DNA of 64,000 nt from Tanypteryx hageni (lineage: Eukaryota > Arthropoda > Insecta > Odonata > Petaluridae), in contig CM054116.1 of assembly GCA_028673005.1 (NCBI GenBank), positions 99,178,207 to 99,242,206 on the forward strand, given 5' to 3'. Under the pieces are notes generated by a model. It had not been told where the DNA came from. It saw nothing but the letters and a program-made list of their open reading frames with translations, and searched no databases. Positions within the stretch are counted from its first letter, which is position 1. Every line of letters begins with the position of its first letter. Positions 11,582 to 21,532 of the stretch are shown in pieces. The position numbers were made by a program, and so were the translations under genes.

Positions 11582-11889
11582 TGTACACAAAAATAAGAGT
11601 AATCTTTAAGAAAATTTTATTTCTCGTGATGTAATGTTGCTAACCTAGGCTACAAAGAAGCATAAAATTGCCATTCTAGAATTCATTAAATAAACCATTT
11701 TAATTATTAAATCAGAAGTTGTACATGATTCCAAGAAAAGAAATGCTATTCTAAAAGATTATTGTTACTAATAATAATTTGTAATTTTGGTATGCAATAC
11801 AAAACAAATCATTTAATCAACACATCAGAAATGTTTCATGTGTACGAGAAATAAAATTTTCTTAAAGATTACTCTTATTTTTGTGTACA
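11582..11889. repeat. 45-bp perfect inverted repeat
   Basis: The arms are 11582-11626 and 11845-11889; the left arm starts TGTACACAAAAATAAGAG and the right arm is its exact reverse complement. The 218-base spacer has no recognised content. Perfect identity suggests a recent event or copying between arms. Confidence 0.85.
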
Positions 11890-11975
11890 TACAACCTTCA
11901 ATAATAGTACAATCTGTAATGTAAAAATAACGTATTAAAGAAATTGATGACATTTCATGGAAAGAAAAAAAAAGT

Positions 11976-12025
11976 GGAATTGAACCCGAGTCCACTGCTT
12001 CGTAGGCCAGCACTCTAGCCACTAA
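11976..12025 (-). repeat. tRNA-like pol III segment (SINE head or tRNA relic)
   Basis: On the minus strand GTGGTTTAGGTTAGTGGCTAG is followed by GTGCTGGCC and, after an anticodon-arm-like stretch, GGTTCAATTCC. The last is a good B box, while the A box is imperfect. The acceptor ends do not pair convincingly, so this is more likely a tRNA-derived repeat than a working tRNA gene. Confidence 0.45.
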
Positions 12026-12253
12026 CCTAAACCACACGAAACGTTGATCGCTCTCGTTGAACAGACTTCATGACCAAGCAGTTTTCTTCATTACACTGTC
12101 GCCACATCGGCGTTCACTTTAACTGTGTTTTCCACGAAAACTATGCGTTGGCGGAATTTTAGCAAAGAGCATTGGCCCCTTAATTTTTGCCAAGGAATCG
12201 CGTGGTGGAGTCCATGTGGGTGAATTTTTCATCCCTGTATATACACACATACA

Positions 12254-12278
12254 CATATATATATATATATATATATAT
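12254..12278. repeat. TA microsatellite
   Basis: A short TA run follows CA repeats, just right of the TIR element. Confidence 0.9.
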
Positions 12279-12592
12279 CTAATTTTTTATTGATTGAGTA
12301 ACAAATTACAAATATAATACTGACATCAATCTAAAGTCAGTACTGAAGAATTTTTTTCCAGTTCAGTTAAGAATGGAACAAGGGTAAGGGTGTATCCAAA
12401 TCTGTATTATAATTGATAGCATTATAATCAAGGAGCACTTTAATGGCTCAAATATTATGCTTAAATCAGTACTTTAAATGGAAAAGAACAGCTGCTGGTA
12501 CTCTTAATGCTCAGGACAAGACGATGAACAACGTTTACAAATAGCATAAAGAAAGATTTGTTCAGTTACCTGGTTCAGTGAAAAAATAAATA

Positions 12593-13770
12593 CCTTATTT
12601 CGTGGCATATTAGATGCACCCCGGTTTTTTAGGAGATTTTTCAGGAAAAGGGTATTTTGGTTCACCAAGGCATTTACGAAGGGCCACGTCATGTATTATT
12701 TCCAGCTGTGATTAAGTCAGTATCCGGCAACATTTACAGAAAATATTACAGCGTGATAACAGTTAAATATAACGTTTTAGATAAACTTAATTCATAAAAT
12801 AAAAGGGGATGATCTAAAACATAAATAATTGGTTTGAGATTTGTATAGCAAAATGTGCCATGCGTGAACACGGCAGTCGTATTAATTAAAGCTGTCGGAG
12901 TGCACGGAACACATCTTACGTATAGATATCCTTTACTGATAGTACTTACTTAAACTTAAGTTCAAGATGATATTTTAATATAATGGGATACATAATAAAT
13001 GGAATGCATATGTAATAACGATACGTATGCTCAACTAGTTTCTTCTGCAACTCTTGCCTAAAACATAACAATTTTGATCGATACGACAACACCAAACTTC
13101 CTCTGTTCTACTATCCATCACTTCCTCCTTTAGTTGTGACCATTTAAGACCAACCTTACGAAGACTATGTTTCTCTTATCCCATCAGCTTCAGTTTTTCC
13201 TACTTTTCTCCACGAATCATTGTTTCTGCGGAAGGTGGACTGAAATGACATGCTGTTACTCGGTTTCCATGCATTTTTTGCACATTGAGTCACCTGAAGC
13301 TTATAACTAATAACTTTTGTAGCCATTGCGGTCTCAATACACATGACTTTATTTATCCTAGATATGTAAAAAATATTTATACCATCTATACGAATTCTGC
13401 TGTTCTGTGTTATTAATTAATTATTAATTTAACGAGCTCATTAGGAACATTGCAAACATGCCGAAATTGTAATCACTGTGAGCGGAAATGTATTAAATAA
13501 AGCGTAATAATGAAAATACGTTCTCGGAATTCACGTTGCATAAGGTATTACTGTATATATTAACAAAATTTTCACTATTAATTATTAATAATGTATATTT
13601 TATTGTTTTTGAAGCAAATTACTGGCAATTATTCCGTTTTGAGGATGAGTGTCATTGTTAGTGTCAGTATTGAGAACAGTAATAATCTTACCTTCGGCAT
13701 ATAAGACGCAGGCTGATTTTGGGGGTCATTTTTCTGGAAAAAAGTGCGTCTTATATGCCAAAAAATACGG
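12593..13770. mobile_element. CCGTATT-TIR non-autonomous DNA element, copy A
   Basis: The ends CCTTATTTCGTGGCATATTA and, inverted, CCGTATTTTTTGGCATATAA form a TIR of roughly 27 bp flanked by TA on both sides. A second full-length copy at 47748-48942 shares the interior along its length, and an interior-only piece lies at about 42930-43170. At about 1.18 kb it is long for a MITE, yet no transposase can be read. TA duplication suggests Tc1/mariner/pogo mobilisation. Confidence 0.7.
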
Positions 13771-14251
13771 TATGTACTACAATGATAAAACTCAAAATAA
13801 ATGAAAAACAGAAACAAACATTTTTTGTTGCATGAGTTTCCATATCAATTGGTATGTCTTCTTCTCCTTTTGTGACAGCCATCTCATCTGCCAACTTTCC
13901 TACTTTCAAGCTAAAAATTGAAATTAAAAATGTCGGTACTGCTGCACTACCATCCCATTTCAGGTACTGATTTCAATATAATTTGTGTCAATCAATCTCT
14001 ATTTGTCTGCCTAAATGATGTGCTTGCAATTATGATAATCATTTACAATTCTTATGATTTATCCTAATATGTAAATATGATGATGTTCATTATATTTATT
14101 ATATTATCTTATTACATACCAATTTTATGATGTAAATTGATGATTCGTTTTACCATATATCATATCATACCATATCATAATCTTTTGCCCAAAGACCAAA
14201 CAGCAAAAAAAAACACTCTTGGTATAGGAAACGTTGAACAAAAAACATTTG
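13771..14251. other. AT-rich intron sequence
   Basis: Nothing recognisable apart from short ATATCATATC-type simple sequence near 14155-14185. Confidence 0.5.
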
Positions 14252-14707
14252 TTACAAATAAAAAATAGATACATGTTTGCAAATCGATACCTTACATTCT
14301 TGTACATAGACATCAGGGAAATTCACAAATACTGTAATAACATTTATTAAGAAGGAAAAAAGTTCTCTTTTAAATAAATTGAAACTGTCAATCTTCTTAA
14401 TAGAGGTGGGCAATTTATTACACAAATTAATGCCCATTACTTTAGGACCTTTACATTCAACCGTACAGCTATTAAAATACATATGCAAATCATCAGCTAT
14501 GCATGTGAAGTGGCTATGCACTATTGAGTTTTTCTCAATGTTAGAGGTGTTTCTCTTAGTGAATAAAATTAAACAAATATAAATTGAAGGAACAGTAAGA
14601 AGTTCTAATTCCTTAAAAATTGGATGACAGATGGAATTAAAGCTACTCTCCATAATTGCACATAATAATATAGGTATAGCTATAATATAGGTATTTAAAA
14701 AAATCAT
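14252..14707 (-). pseudogene. C-terminal tail of a non-LTR retrotransposon reverse transcriptase
   Basis: A 151-codon frame reads ...FKELELLTVPSIYICLILF... then GPKVMGINLCNKLPTSIKKI and FKRELFSFL. The order 'LxILTLPSLYIY', then 'G..xxNxLPxxIK', then 'FKxxLKxFL' is the conserved extreme C terminus of jockey/CR1-like LINE ORF2. No catalytic reverse transcriptase motifs or endonuclease are present. This is a truncated relic in an intron. Confidence 0.6.
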
Positions 14708-15016
14708 TAATTGTCACTCCAGACCATTTTTTAGTCTGCAATAACTTCTACCTTCATGAATCTATTTGATAAAGTGTCTTATCCCATGATGGATACTAGA
14801 AAGGGATGATCGAAACAAGGTAGGGATGATGGAAACACTATCCCTTCCAGACCCTCCATTTGATGTGACAGATAGGTCCTTCAGAAGGACTCTGACAGCA
14901 GAAAGGATTTTCAGAATTAAGAATCATCTTCAGAAGTGGTGGATCCAAGGAAGAAACAATGGGAAAGTTTCTGGACATATCCATATCAACAATGAATTTA
15001 TCTTTTTTATTTTTAC

Positions 15017-15750
15017 TTTCTCCATACGTAGTATAGGGGAAAGTATTGTTTTCATGAAAAAAATTGATTTTGAGATTTCAACTGAAATACACGTTTTGAG
15101 GCCCCCTGAACATGTTTTGACCATTTTCTTGATGATGTCTGTGTGCATGTGATAGAAATTTTGTAGGAGCTTTAACTTAAAAACTATTAATCAGGTCAAT
15201 GCGAAATTTTATATTTGAATTTTTTGTTAAACTGACAAGAGTTGATAAGTTTTGGTAAAAATCGGACAACCGAAAGTGGGTGTTTACTTTTGTCACATCA
15301 ATTTTTTTTAAAAGTCGTTTTAATATTTGATTAATGTAAAAAAGTATTGGAATAAATGTTGTAGGAAATGTAATTTTCTACAACCTTTGTTTGAAACATT
15401 TTCCCATATAATACATTGTTTAAGAGATATTATAAATAATAATATAATATAAATTTAATAAAATTATATTTTTTAGCTGCCACCACCACACCACCTACCG
15501 GCGACTATTGTGAACAATTTATGTTTAGTTACATCTTAGTAATGCTCATTTTTATTTTCTTAATTGTTGGAACTTCGTGGCTATATCCAATATCAGAAGG
15601 CTATGGTATGAGTTTATTCCAGTTCTTTGTTAAGTCTTTGAATTTTTCTTGCAGTTCCTTAAAATATTTATTATCATTTAACCTACTTGGTATTTTTAGA
15701 AATATTACAGATATGGAGAAAGTCATGTGGTGGCCACATCAGATTTTATT
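15017..15750 (+). repeat. R1 interspersed repeat, copy B
   Basis: This is the longest copy of the R1 family. It starts TTTACTTTCTCCATACGTAG, carries the shared hairpin at about 15359-15385 and ends GGCCACATCAGATTTTA. It contains an extra AT-rich stretch of about 40 bases around 15428-15470 that copies A and C lack. A 92-codon frame (15521-15799) here is not conserved intact in the other copies. Confidence 0.85.
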
Positions 15751-17434
15751 TATTTGTATTTGCTTCCAGTCACTCAGCATCCCTTCCACTGCTATTTAGT
15801 GTTTGTCCATTTCTCCACCTTCATGGCGTTTTTATTTCAGAAGAAGAGGCCAATTATGGATTTAGCAAGTTGAAGGTTTGTTTAGCATTTTAGGTTCTGA
15901 TTAACCACTCATCTGGGTATTTAATTTTTCGAAACCAGTGGTGGACATTTAAATTGCAATTGAGGTGAATTTAATTTTTATCTTTCGCAAATCAATTTAA
16001 AAAAGACGTTAATTATTCAGTATTTAAGTTGTTTATTCTTAAAATTTGTCAAACTATTTTTACCACAAGACGAATTAAAATGCTAATATATATTTATTAT
16101 TACAATAAAAAATTAATTTGTTAATAATATTTTATGAACACAAAATCCTAAAATATGGCATAAGACATTAGAAATTTACACAATTACTCATTGATTATAA
16201 AATTTAAATTATAATAATATTATAAATTACATAGATGTTGTTAGTTATAAAATTAGAGTAACAGAAATGCAACCTGCAAAGCAAAGTCAGAGTCTAGATG
16301 CGAGAAGGATATGTTTTCCAAATGAAGTGAAGTCCATTAATTGCCGAGACGGTAAACTAAAAGGATGCAGCTAGTTGCTGGAGAAGCTGCGTGGCGGAAT
16401 ATTACGGCATACCCATAGCAAACAGCCGAGAAAACAACGTGCCATATATATACGGCATACACAGATGAGTAGTTAATAGCATAACCGATATAATTTTTAT
16501 TCATATTGGATATAACACTAATATACATTAATTTATTATGAAATAACTAGAATAAATGAATGAGTTAGTATGATTTTTGGTTAATCAGCAATCATCTAAC
16601 CTTAATAATTTTATTGAAATCATGTGTCCAATACTATGCATGTTGATATTTATACCATGCAACTAATAGACGACCACATTGCATCAAAATATGTAGAATA
16701 CACTTTGCCATTTTCATTCATTTTTCTAGTGTTATCTTTTTGTATTAGTATCTTAAAGTATATTTGACAGAAATCATCAACAACCTCGGATATTTTTAAA
16801 TTGTACTGCTTAATTAGCTTTAGGATTTTTAGGTGAAATTGCAAATTCATTGTGATAGTTTATTTTTTAAATCTACCCAATCTTAATTTTTGTAAGGAGT
16901 AGAAATGTATGTTAATTATTACTTTTATTTTGTTTAAAATTCTGTGTAATTTACAAAACAAATGGAAATAGAGGTAAAAGAGCATGTAAAGATCTTTATT
17001 TATCAAGATTGATTATTATTATTTATTTAGAAAGCTTCCACAAGAGGTTAATGCAAAAATGTTCATGAGGGTATGTACAAGGACTATTCTTAACAAAAAA
17101 TTGTGGCTCAAAGTGGGATCTTATTTCACATTTTAAGAGAGGCAATTGGAGCATTTCTCCATCTTGAGGTCAAGGTAACTATACTCACTGCATGGAATTC
17201 TGCATTGTGTTCAGCCAGGTTATCATCTTGTGCTGTACACTGTCATCAGCACAAATATTTTCCTATGTGGTATATCTGGAGTTGGTGGATTCAATGACTA
17301 ATAAATCTTGATAAAATATTTCAAGGTTTTCCTCTGCAGAAAAATCATGGCCGCTGTTTGATGAGATTTCTTGAAAAATTGTAGGTATATAATTAATCGA
17401 ATCAGGCATGACTTCGTGGAAGTAAGCAATATTA
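15751..17434. other. Intron of the coiled-coil gene, AT-rich
   Basis: No exon or classifiable element was found. A slightly GC-richer patch at about 16260-16470 has no recognisable content. Confidence 0.45.
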
Positions 17435-17515
17435 TTCATATTAAATGATAAACTTTGTACTTTTCCACAGATCTGGCAATCTGTGGAAAAGTACAGTTTA
17501 TCATTTAATATGAAA
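17435..17515. repeat. Long near-perfect hairpin
   Basis: The arms 17435-17472 and 17479-17515 are complementary over about 37 bases with a 6-base loop (CTGGCA) and a small bulge (TTTG against a shorter opposite strand). The arms carry TACTTTTCCACAGAT and ATCTGTGGAAAAGTA. Stem length and tiny loop are compatible with a pre-microRNA-like fold or a collapsed foldback element; the sequence cannot decide. Confidence 0.7.
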
Positions 17516-18252
17516 GAATGTACAGCCAATTAAAAATAGATCTTTTGAATTATTGAATTATGACTGCTTATTGATGGAAAATTTTATCCTGCTGCATGGG
17601 AATGCATACTCACAGGTGGATAAAAAAGTTATTATAAATGAGAGAATCACTATGAATGGGCAATTATCTATAACAGATACAGCCATATGCCATTAGCTTT
17701 GTCGTTTTAATGCTTTTAAAAGTAAAACTAGTTTTGTAAAAATTTTGCTAATATGAGGTTAAGCATGAGATGAAACTGGCAGCTTGGCTTATATTGCTTT
17801 ACAGAAGTGAGGTCATTATGAGAAAATATGGAATCATTTCCATAACTTAAAACATGAAATAAGATGCCCCTTCAATTCACACAAGGTTTCCTGGCTATTG
17901 TGATGCTTGCTAAACAACAGCATCTGTAGTTCAAAGTGCCAGTTGCACGTTGATCTATAGAGAGAATTAGCCCTTTTGTGAAGCATATGTATTTAGTCAT
18001 CACCATGAAGAAGACTGTGATGTCAGTCTTAGGCATTTTAGGTGAGTTTTACAATATTTTTGTATGGCTAAATAATCCTCATATAATTATAAGAATAATT
18101 ACTTGTTAACTATCTTCATTTGATATCACAGCAAATTTTTGAAGCTGCTTTATTTTAGTTTTAGTATATTCTGAGAGTAATTTATCTGGAGAGATAAAAA
18201 ATTCTGATCAAGTCTGCAACTGATTTATACTCAGAGAATATTTAAAATGTAC
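17516..18252. other. Intron of the coiled-coil gene
   Basis: No further exon or element was recognised. Confidence 0.45.
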
Positions 18253-18443
18253 CTGGAATGTATATCAGCAATCTCCTTTTTCATGAATTTCTCCTTTTCA
18301 AGCAACTTGCCTTCAAAGTCTTGTTTCTCTTTAATTTGCTTGTTTTTCAGTGTTTGTATATTTTTATGATAAGATGAAATGTCATCTTTTAGAGCAGAAA
18401 CTTGTAATGTTAGATCTTCATTCTCTTTCTTCATTGCAGAAAC
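18253..18443 (-). CDS. Internal coiled-coil exon
   Basis: An acceptor (AATCCAG, ending 18444) is followed by VSAMKKENEDLTLQVSALKD, then a continuous Lys/Glu/Leu heptad pattern to EIADIHSR. The exon ends after TCC AG at 18253, before a GTACAT donor, so its phase is 2. It starts in phase 0, matching the exon end at 20503. Its end matches the single leading base of the exon at 11330. It encodes 63 whole codons, all predicted coiled coil by eye. Confidence 0.75.
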
Positions 18444-20502
18444 CTGGATTACATTTAAAATATGTATTTTAATATTTTAATGATATCAAGGATCATATTA
18501 TTTGTAGCAATACTTTTTTTATTTAAAGGATACTTACAGACATTAAATACATTTCTTTCTTGTTATCATTATTTTAAATAATTTATAATATTTCTGTTTA
18601 GATTGATATTAAAATTATGTATTTTGAATTGCATTGATGTGAGTGACCACTGGGCAGCCAGTGGCAAGGCTCCTTGAGGACTGTAGGATAGCAGTGGGCT
18701 CTGAGATGCAGAATTTAAAGAGTTAGGAACATTGCCCAGAAGTGGGCATATGAATTTAGGATGCTGCTCTCACTGTAGAATCAACAATATTATCTATTCT
18801 GTGAATTAGTATTAAAACAAACTTGTGATTGACAAGTTAATATTTCTACCATGGTTAATGCTAACTAGAGAGAGCAATAATATCGTAGTTTGATCTACAT
18901 CTTACATAATGATATTACGAGCCAATTAAAAAAATTATTTTTTTATTATTTTAATGATAGCTTTATAAGTACCATGTTTATTATAGTAAAAATATAGATG
19001 ATTAGGGGTGGGTCATTTACCTCAGGGTAGGGAAACTTGTTTTGAAGTAAGATTAAAATTAAAATATGAAAACTTATGGTCATTTTACCATTGTTGTCAT
19101 CAATATAAAATATATATAGTTGTAAATATAAAGACTTGCTCATTTGATTAAAAACTCAAATTTAAATTTCTATCATTTGGAAAGGTAAATGAGTGAAACA
19201 ATTGTCAGGGTTTTCTTCCTTTTGGGTATTTGGCTCGCCATAACTAATACTTCTCACCCAAGGCCTTTCTTTTCATCTTCTCATGTCCATCCCCTTCTCT
19301 TAAGACATCTAAGATTTCTCTCCTATCTCTTTCCATCTTTTCTCCATTTTAAGACTTCTTTCAATAGACTTCTCAAAATCTGATTAACCCATTTTTTCTG
19401 TCTTTCCCTTATTGGTTTCATTAACCTCCTATCTTCTCCCATTGTATTTAAAACTTCCTCATTAATTTTTCTCTCTGTCCAAATAATTTCTCTAGCCTAT
19501 TCTATATCCACATGCCAAAAGCCTTTAATTAACCAACATATTCTTTTCTCATAGCCATATCTCATACCCACATAAGGCTACATTATGAAAGAGGCTAACA
19601 GTTTGGAGGAGGAAAGGAATATTAAATGCATTAAAAAGAGGGGAACATGTAAGAAGGTGGAGAGAAAAGTCTTTGATGGTATAAAGTGGGTTGGGTAATG
19701 TAGAAAAACCATGATGATGATTCCAACTCCCTCTCAACAACTGTCGTTGTCTCATAAATGTTTCCTTTGCTATTCTTGTCCTGCCCTCTTTTATACTTCT
19801 TTCATCCTGGGCCAGAATAATATCTAAATAAGTAAACTACTCCACATTTATCCATACACTCTTACATTGACCTGCAATCATAAGGGCATATAAAATATGT
19901 TACAATAAAAGATAAAAATTTCTAAATCCTTTGGATGTAGTCTTTTATTGATTTTACCTTCTCATACATAAAGTATTGTGTTCATGAAAAGATTTAAGAT
20001 TTTGGTGAGGTGATCCTGAATCCAAAAATTTCTCTAATTCCATCTGTTCTTTATACACTGCTCAATGGTTAAATAGAATCTGGTGAAAAAACAATCAGCT
20101 ATATTGATGGCAGTCTTGAATCAATTTGATTACCTAAGCAGTTTTTAATATTTGTAAATTTTATAATGCTGGATTTTTTATCTTTTACTGTATTTTATAA
20201 TAGGGGAAGAATATTCAAATTTATTAAGAATATATATTTTGCAAGCTGTTGACATTGTTGGGATGATGTCTCCTGACTGAATGAAAAAATATCCATCCCA
20301 GTTACTACAATTACTTGTGGGTGATTCTGTAAGAGAATGTTTTTTTTCTGGAATTCATTACATTAAAGAATTAAATTATTCCTTTATAGAAACAAAAAAA
20401 AATGAATGATTGCGAGCCTGTTATATCACTTGTCACTGGTAAAGATATTTTAATGTCAGCTTGTTTTGTTAGTAATTTAATTTTTTATCATTTTATATTC
20501 AC
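18444..20502. other. Intron with possible LINE debris
   Basis: Mostly AT-rich without features. The pyrimidine-rich plus strand at about 19230-19760 gives minus-strand runs such as RERQKKWVNQILRSLLKEVL that vaguely resemble degraded non-LTR C-terminal sequence. It is too broken to annotate firmly. Confidence 0.3.
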
Positions 20503-20713
20503 CAGCTCTGTTTGAGAATCCAATTCAAATGATTTTTTCATAATTTCTCTCTCATAATCAGCTTTAGCTTCTTCCATGTTTTTTTTGTGCTCTTCCTCAG
20601 CCAAGTGTAATTTCTTTTCATAACTTGAGGTAAGTGATGTTAACTGCTGTTGCATATTCTCATGATCTTGTGCAAGTTCTTTCTTAAGTTTTAAAGAAAT
20701 TGACTCAAGATTC
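20503..20713 (-). CDS. Internal coiled-coil exon
   Basis: An acceptor GGAAAAG (ending 20714) is followed by one G that completes the AG of the exon ending at 25660 to give Arg. It then reads NLESISLKLKKELAQDHENM and on through a Glu/Lys/Gln-rich coiled coil to SFELDSQTEL, ending in phase 0 before a GTGAAT donor. The 70 codons hold no Pro and no Gly, typical of an uninterrupted coiled coil. Splice phases agree on both sides. Confidence 0.7.
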
Positions 20714-21360
20714 CTTTTCCGAAAAAAGAGAATTCATTAGAAATATACTGTCATTAGAATTTAAAAATTCTGATTCCCAAGTTTTAACAGCAATGAGTGA
20801 TGCACTAAGAAATGAAATTTATCCAAGAGATTTTCTGTGATTATAAAAGTTGTTTCTAATGCTTTACCATAAGAATAACTTGGTAGGCTTTAATTTGTGT
20901 GCAATTTAAACAAATTGGTACTTACATATTAACAGTACTACCTTAGGAGCACTTACATATTAACGGAACTACCTTACGCATTTACCTAACGACCTGTGTA
21001 AATAAACAATTTATTTATCCAGATGATTTATTCATTGTTGGAAGAAACCCTTGTTTCATGTGTTTAATTCTTATGTCTATGCAACGTGAGAAAAAAATGA
21101 AAACATATGATTTACCAAACTCGGAGAAGGTAGCAGTAAAATTCCTTCAACATCATGGTGTATTACCGAGTGAAAGAAAATGTTCGAAAGGCATTTAGCG
21201 GTACTGTACTTTGGTTATTGATTCTTCTGGAAATGCAACGTGAAGAATTTTCAGGAGAGATTAAATATACGGATTGGAAATTGGTTTGAAAATACCCAAC
21301 ACAACCCAACAAATAGAAATTTGAGTCTGTATTGTTGCTTTATTTATAGATACTAGATAC

Positions 21361-21532
21361 GAATATAAGAGTCTCTTTCGGAGGTTTAAGGGGGCTACTG
21401 CCCCCTTTAAAAAAAATGTTATTTATCGCAGAAAGTTTATTAGATTTTAACTTCGTTATTCTATATTACCGAGGATAACAACAGCATTTTTTGAAAGGGG
21501 GCGGTAGCTCCCTTAAACCCGTTCTTATATTC
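21361..21532. mobile_element. 172-bp foldback element
   Basis: The ends GAATATAAGAG and TTCTTATATTC begin inverted arms of about 55 bp that share GTTTAAGGG and a GGGGGC/GCCCCC block. The arms enclose a roughly 60-bp AT-rich centre. There is no coding capacity. The small size and strong arms fit a MITE; the superfamily is not determinable because no clear target duplication was seen. Confidence 0.55.

Larger units (their letters stand above)
11563..12236. mobile_element. TIR element with internal perfect inverted repeat and tRNA-like boxes
   Basis: The ends CAGGGTGATGAAAAATTC and GAATTTTTCATCCCTG form terminal inverted repeats of about 16 bp, and the element sits between a TA/CA microsatellite and another TA/CA tract. 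The CAGGGTG...CCCTG ends and the TA setting suggest a non-autonomous Tc1/mariner-type element. No transposase ORF is present. Inside are a 45-bp perfect inverted repeat (11582-11626 and 11845-11889) and a minus-strand tRNA-like segment (11976-12025). It lies in an intron of the coiled-coil gene. Confidence 0.6.

Noticed and set aside
11395..11634. 79-codon ORF with an Ile-Tyr repeat
   Set aside because: It is the translation of a TA microsatellite running into a TIR element; the same applies to the frame at 52018-52341.
11976..12025. Possible functional tRNA gene
   Set aside because: A and B boxes are present but the acceptor stem does not pair and it lies inside a transposable element.
15521..15799. 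92-codon hydrophobic ORF in R1 copy B
   Set aside because: The matching stretches of R1 copies A and C are broken or shortened, so it is not a conserved protein of the repeat.
17103..17529. Opposed ORFs of 64 and 88 codons
   Set aside because: The minus frame runs through both arms of a hairpin; no domain, no splice context.
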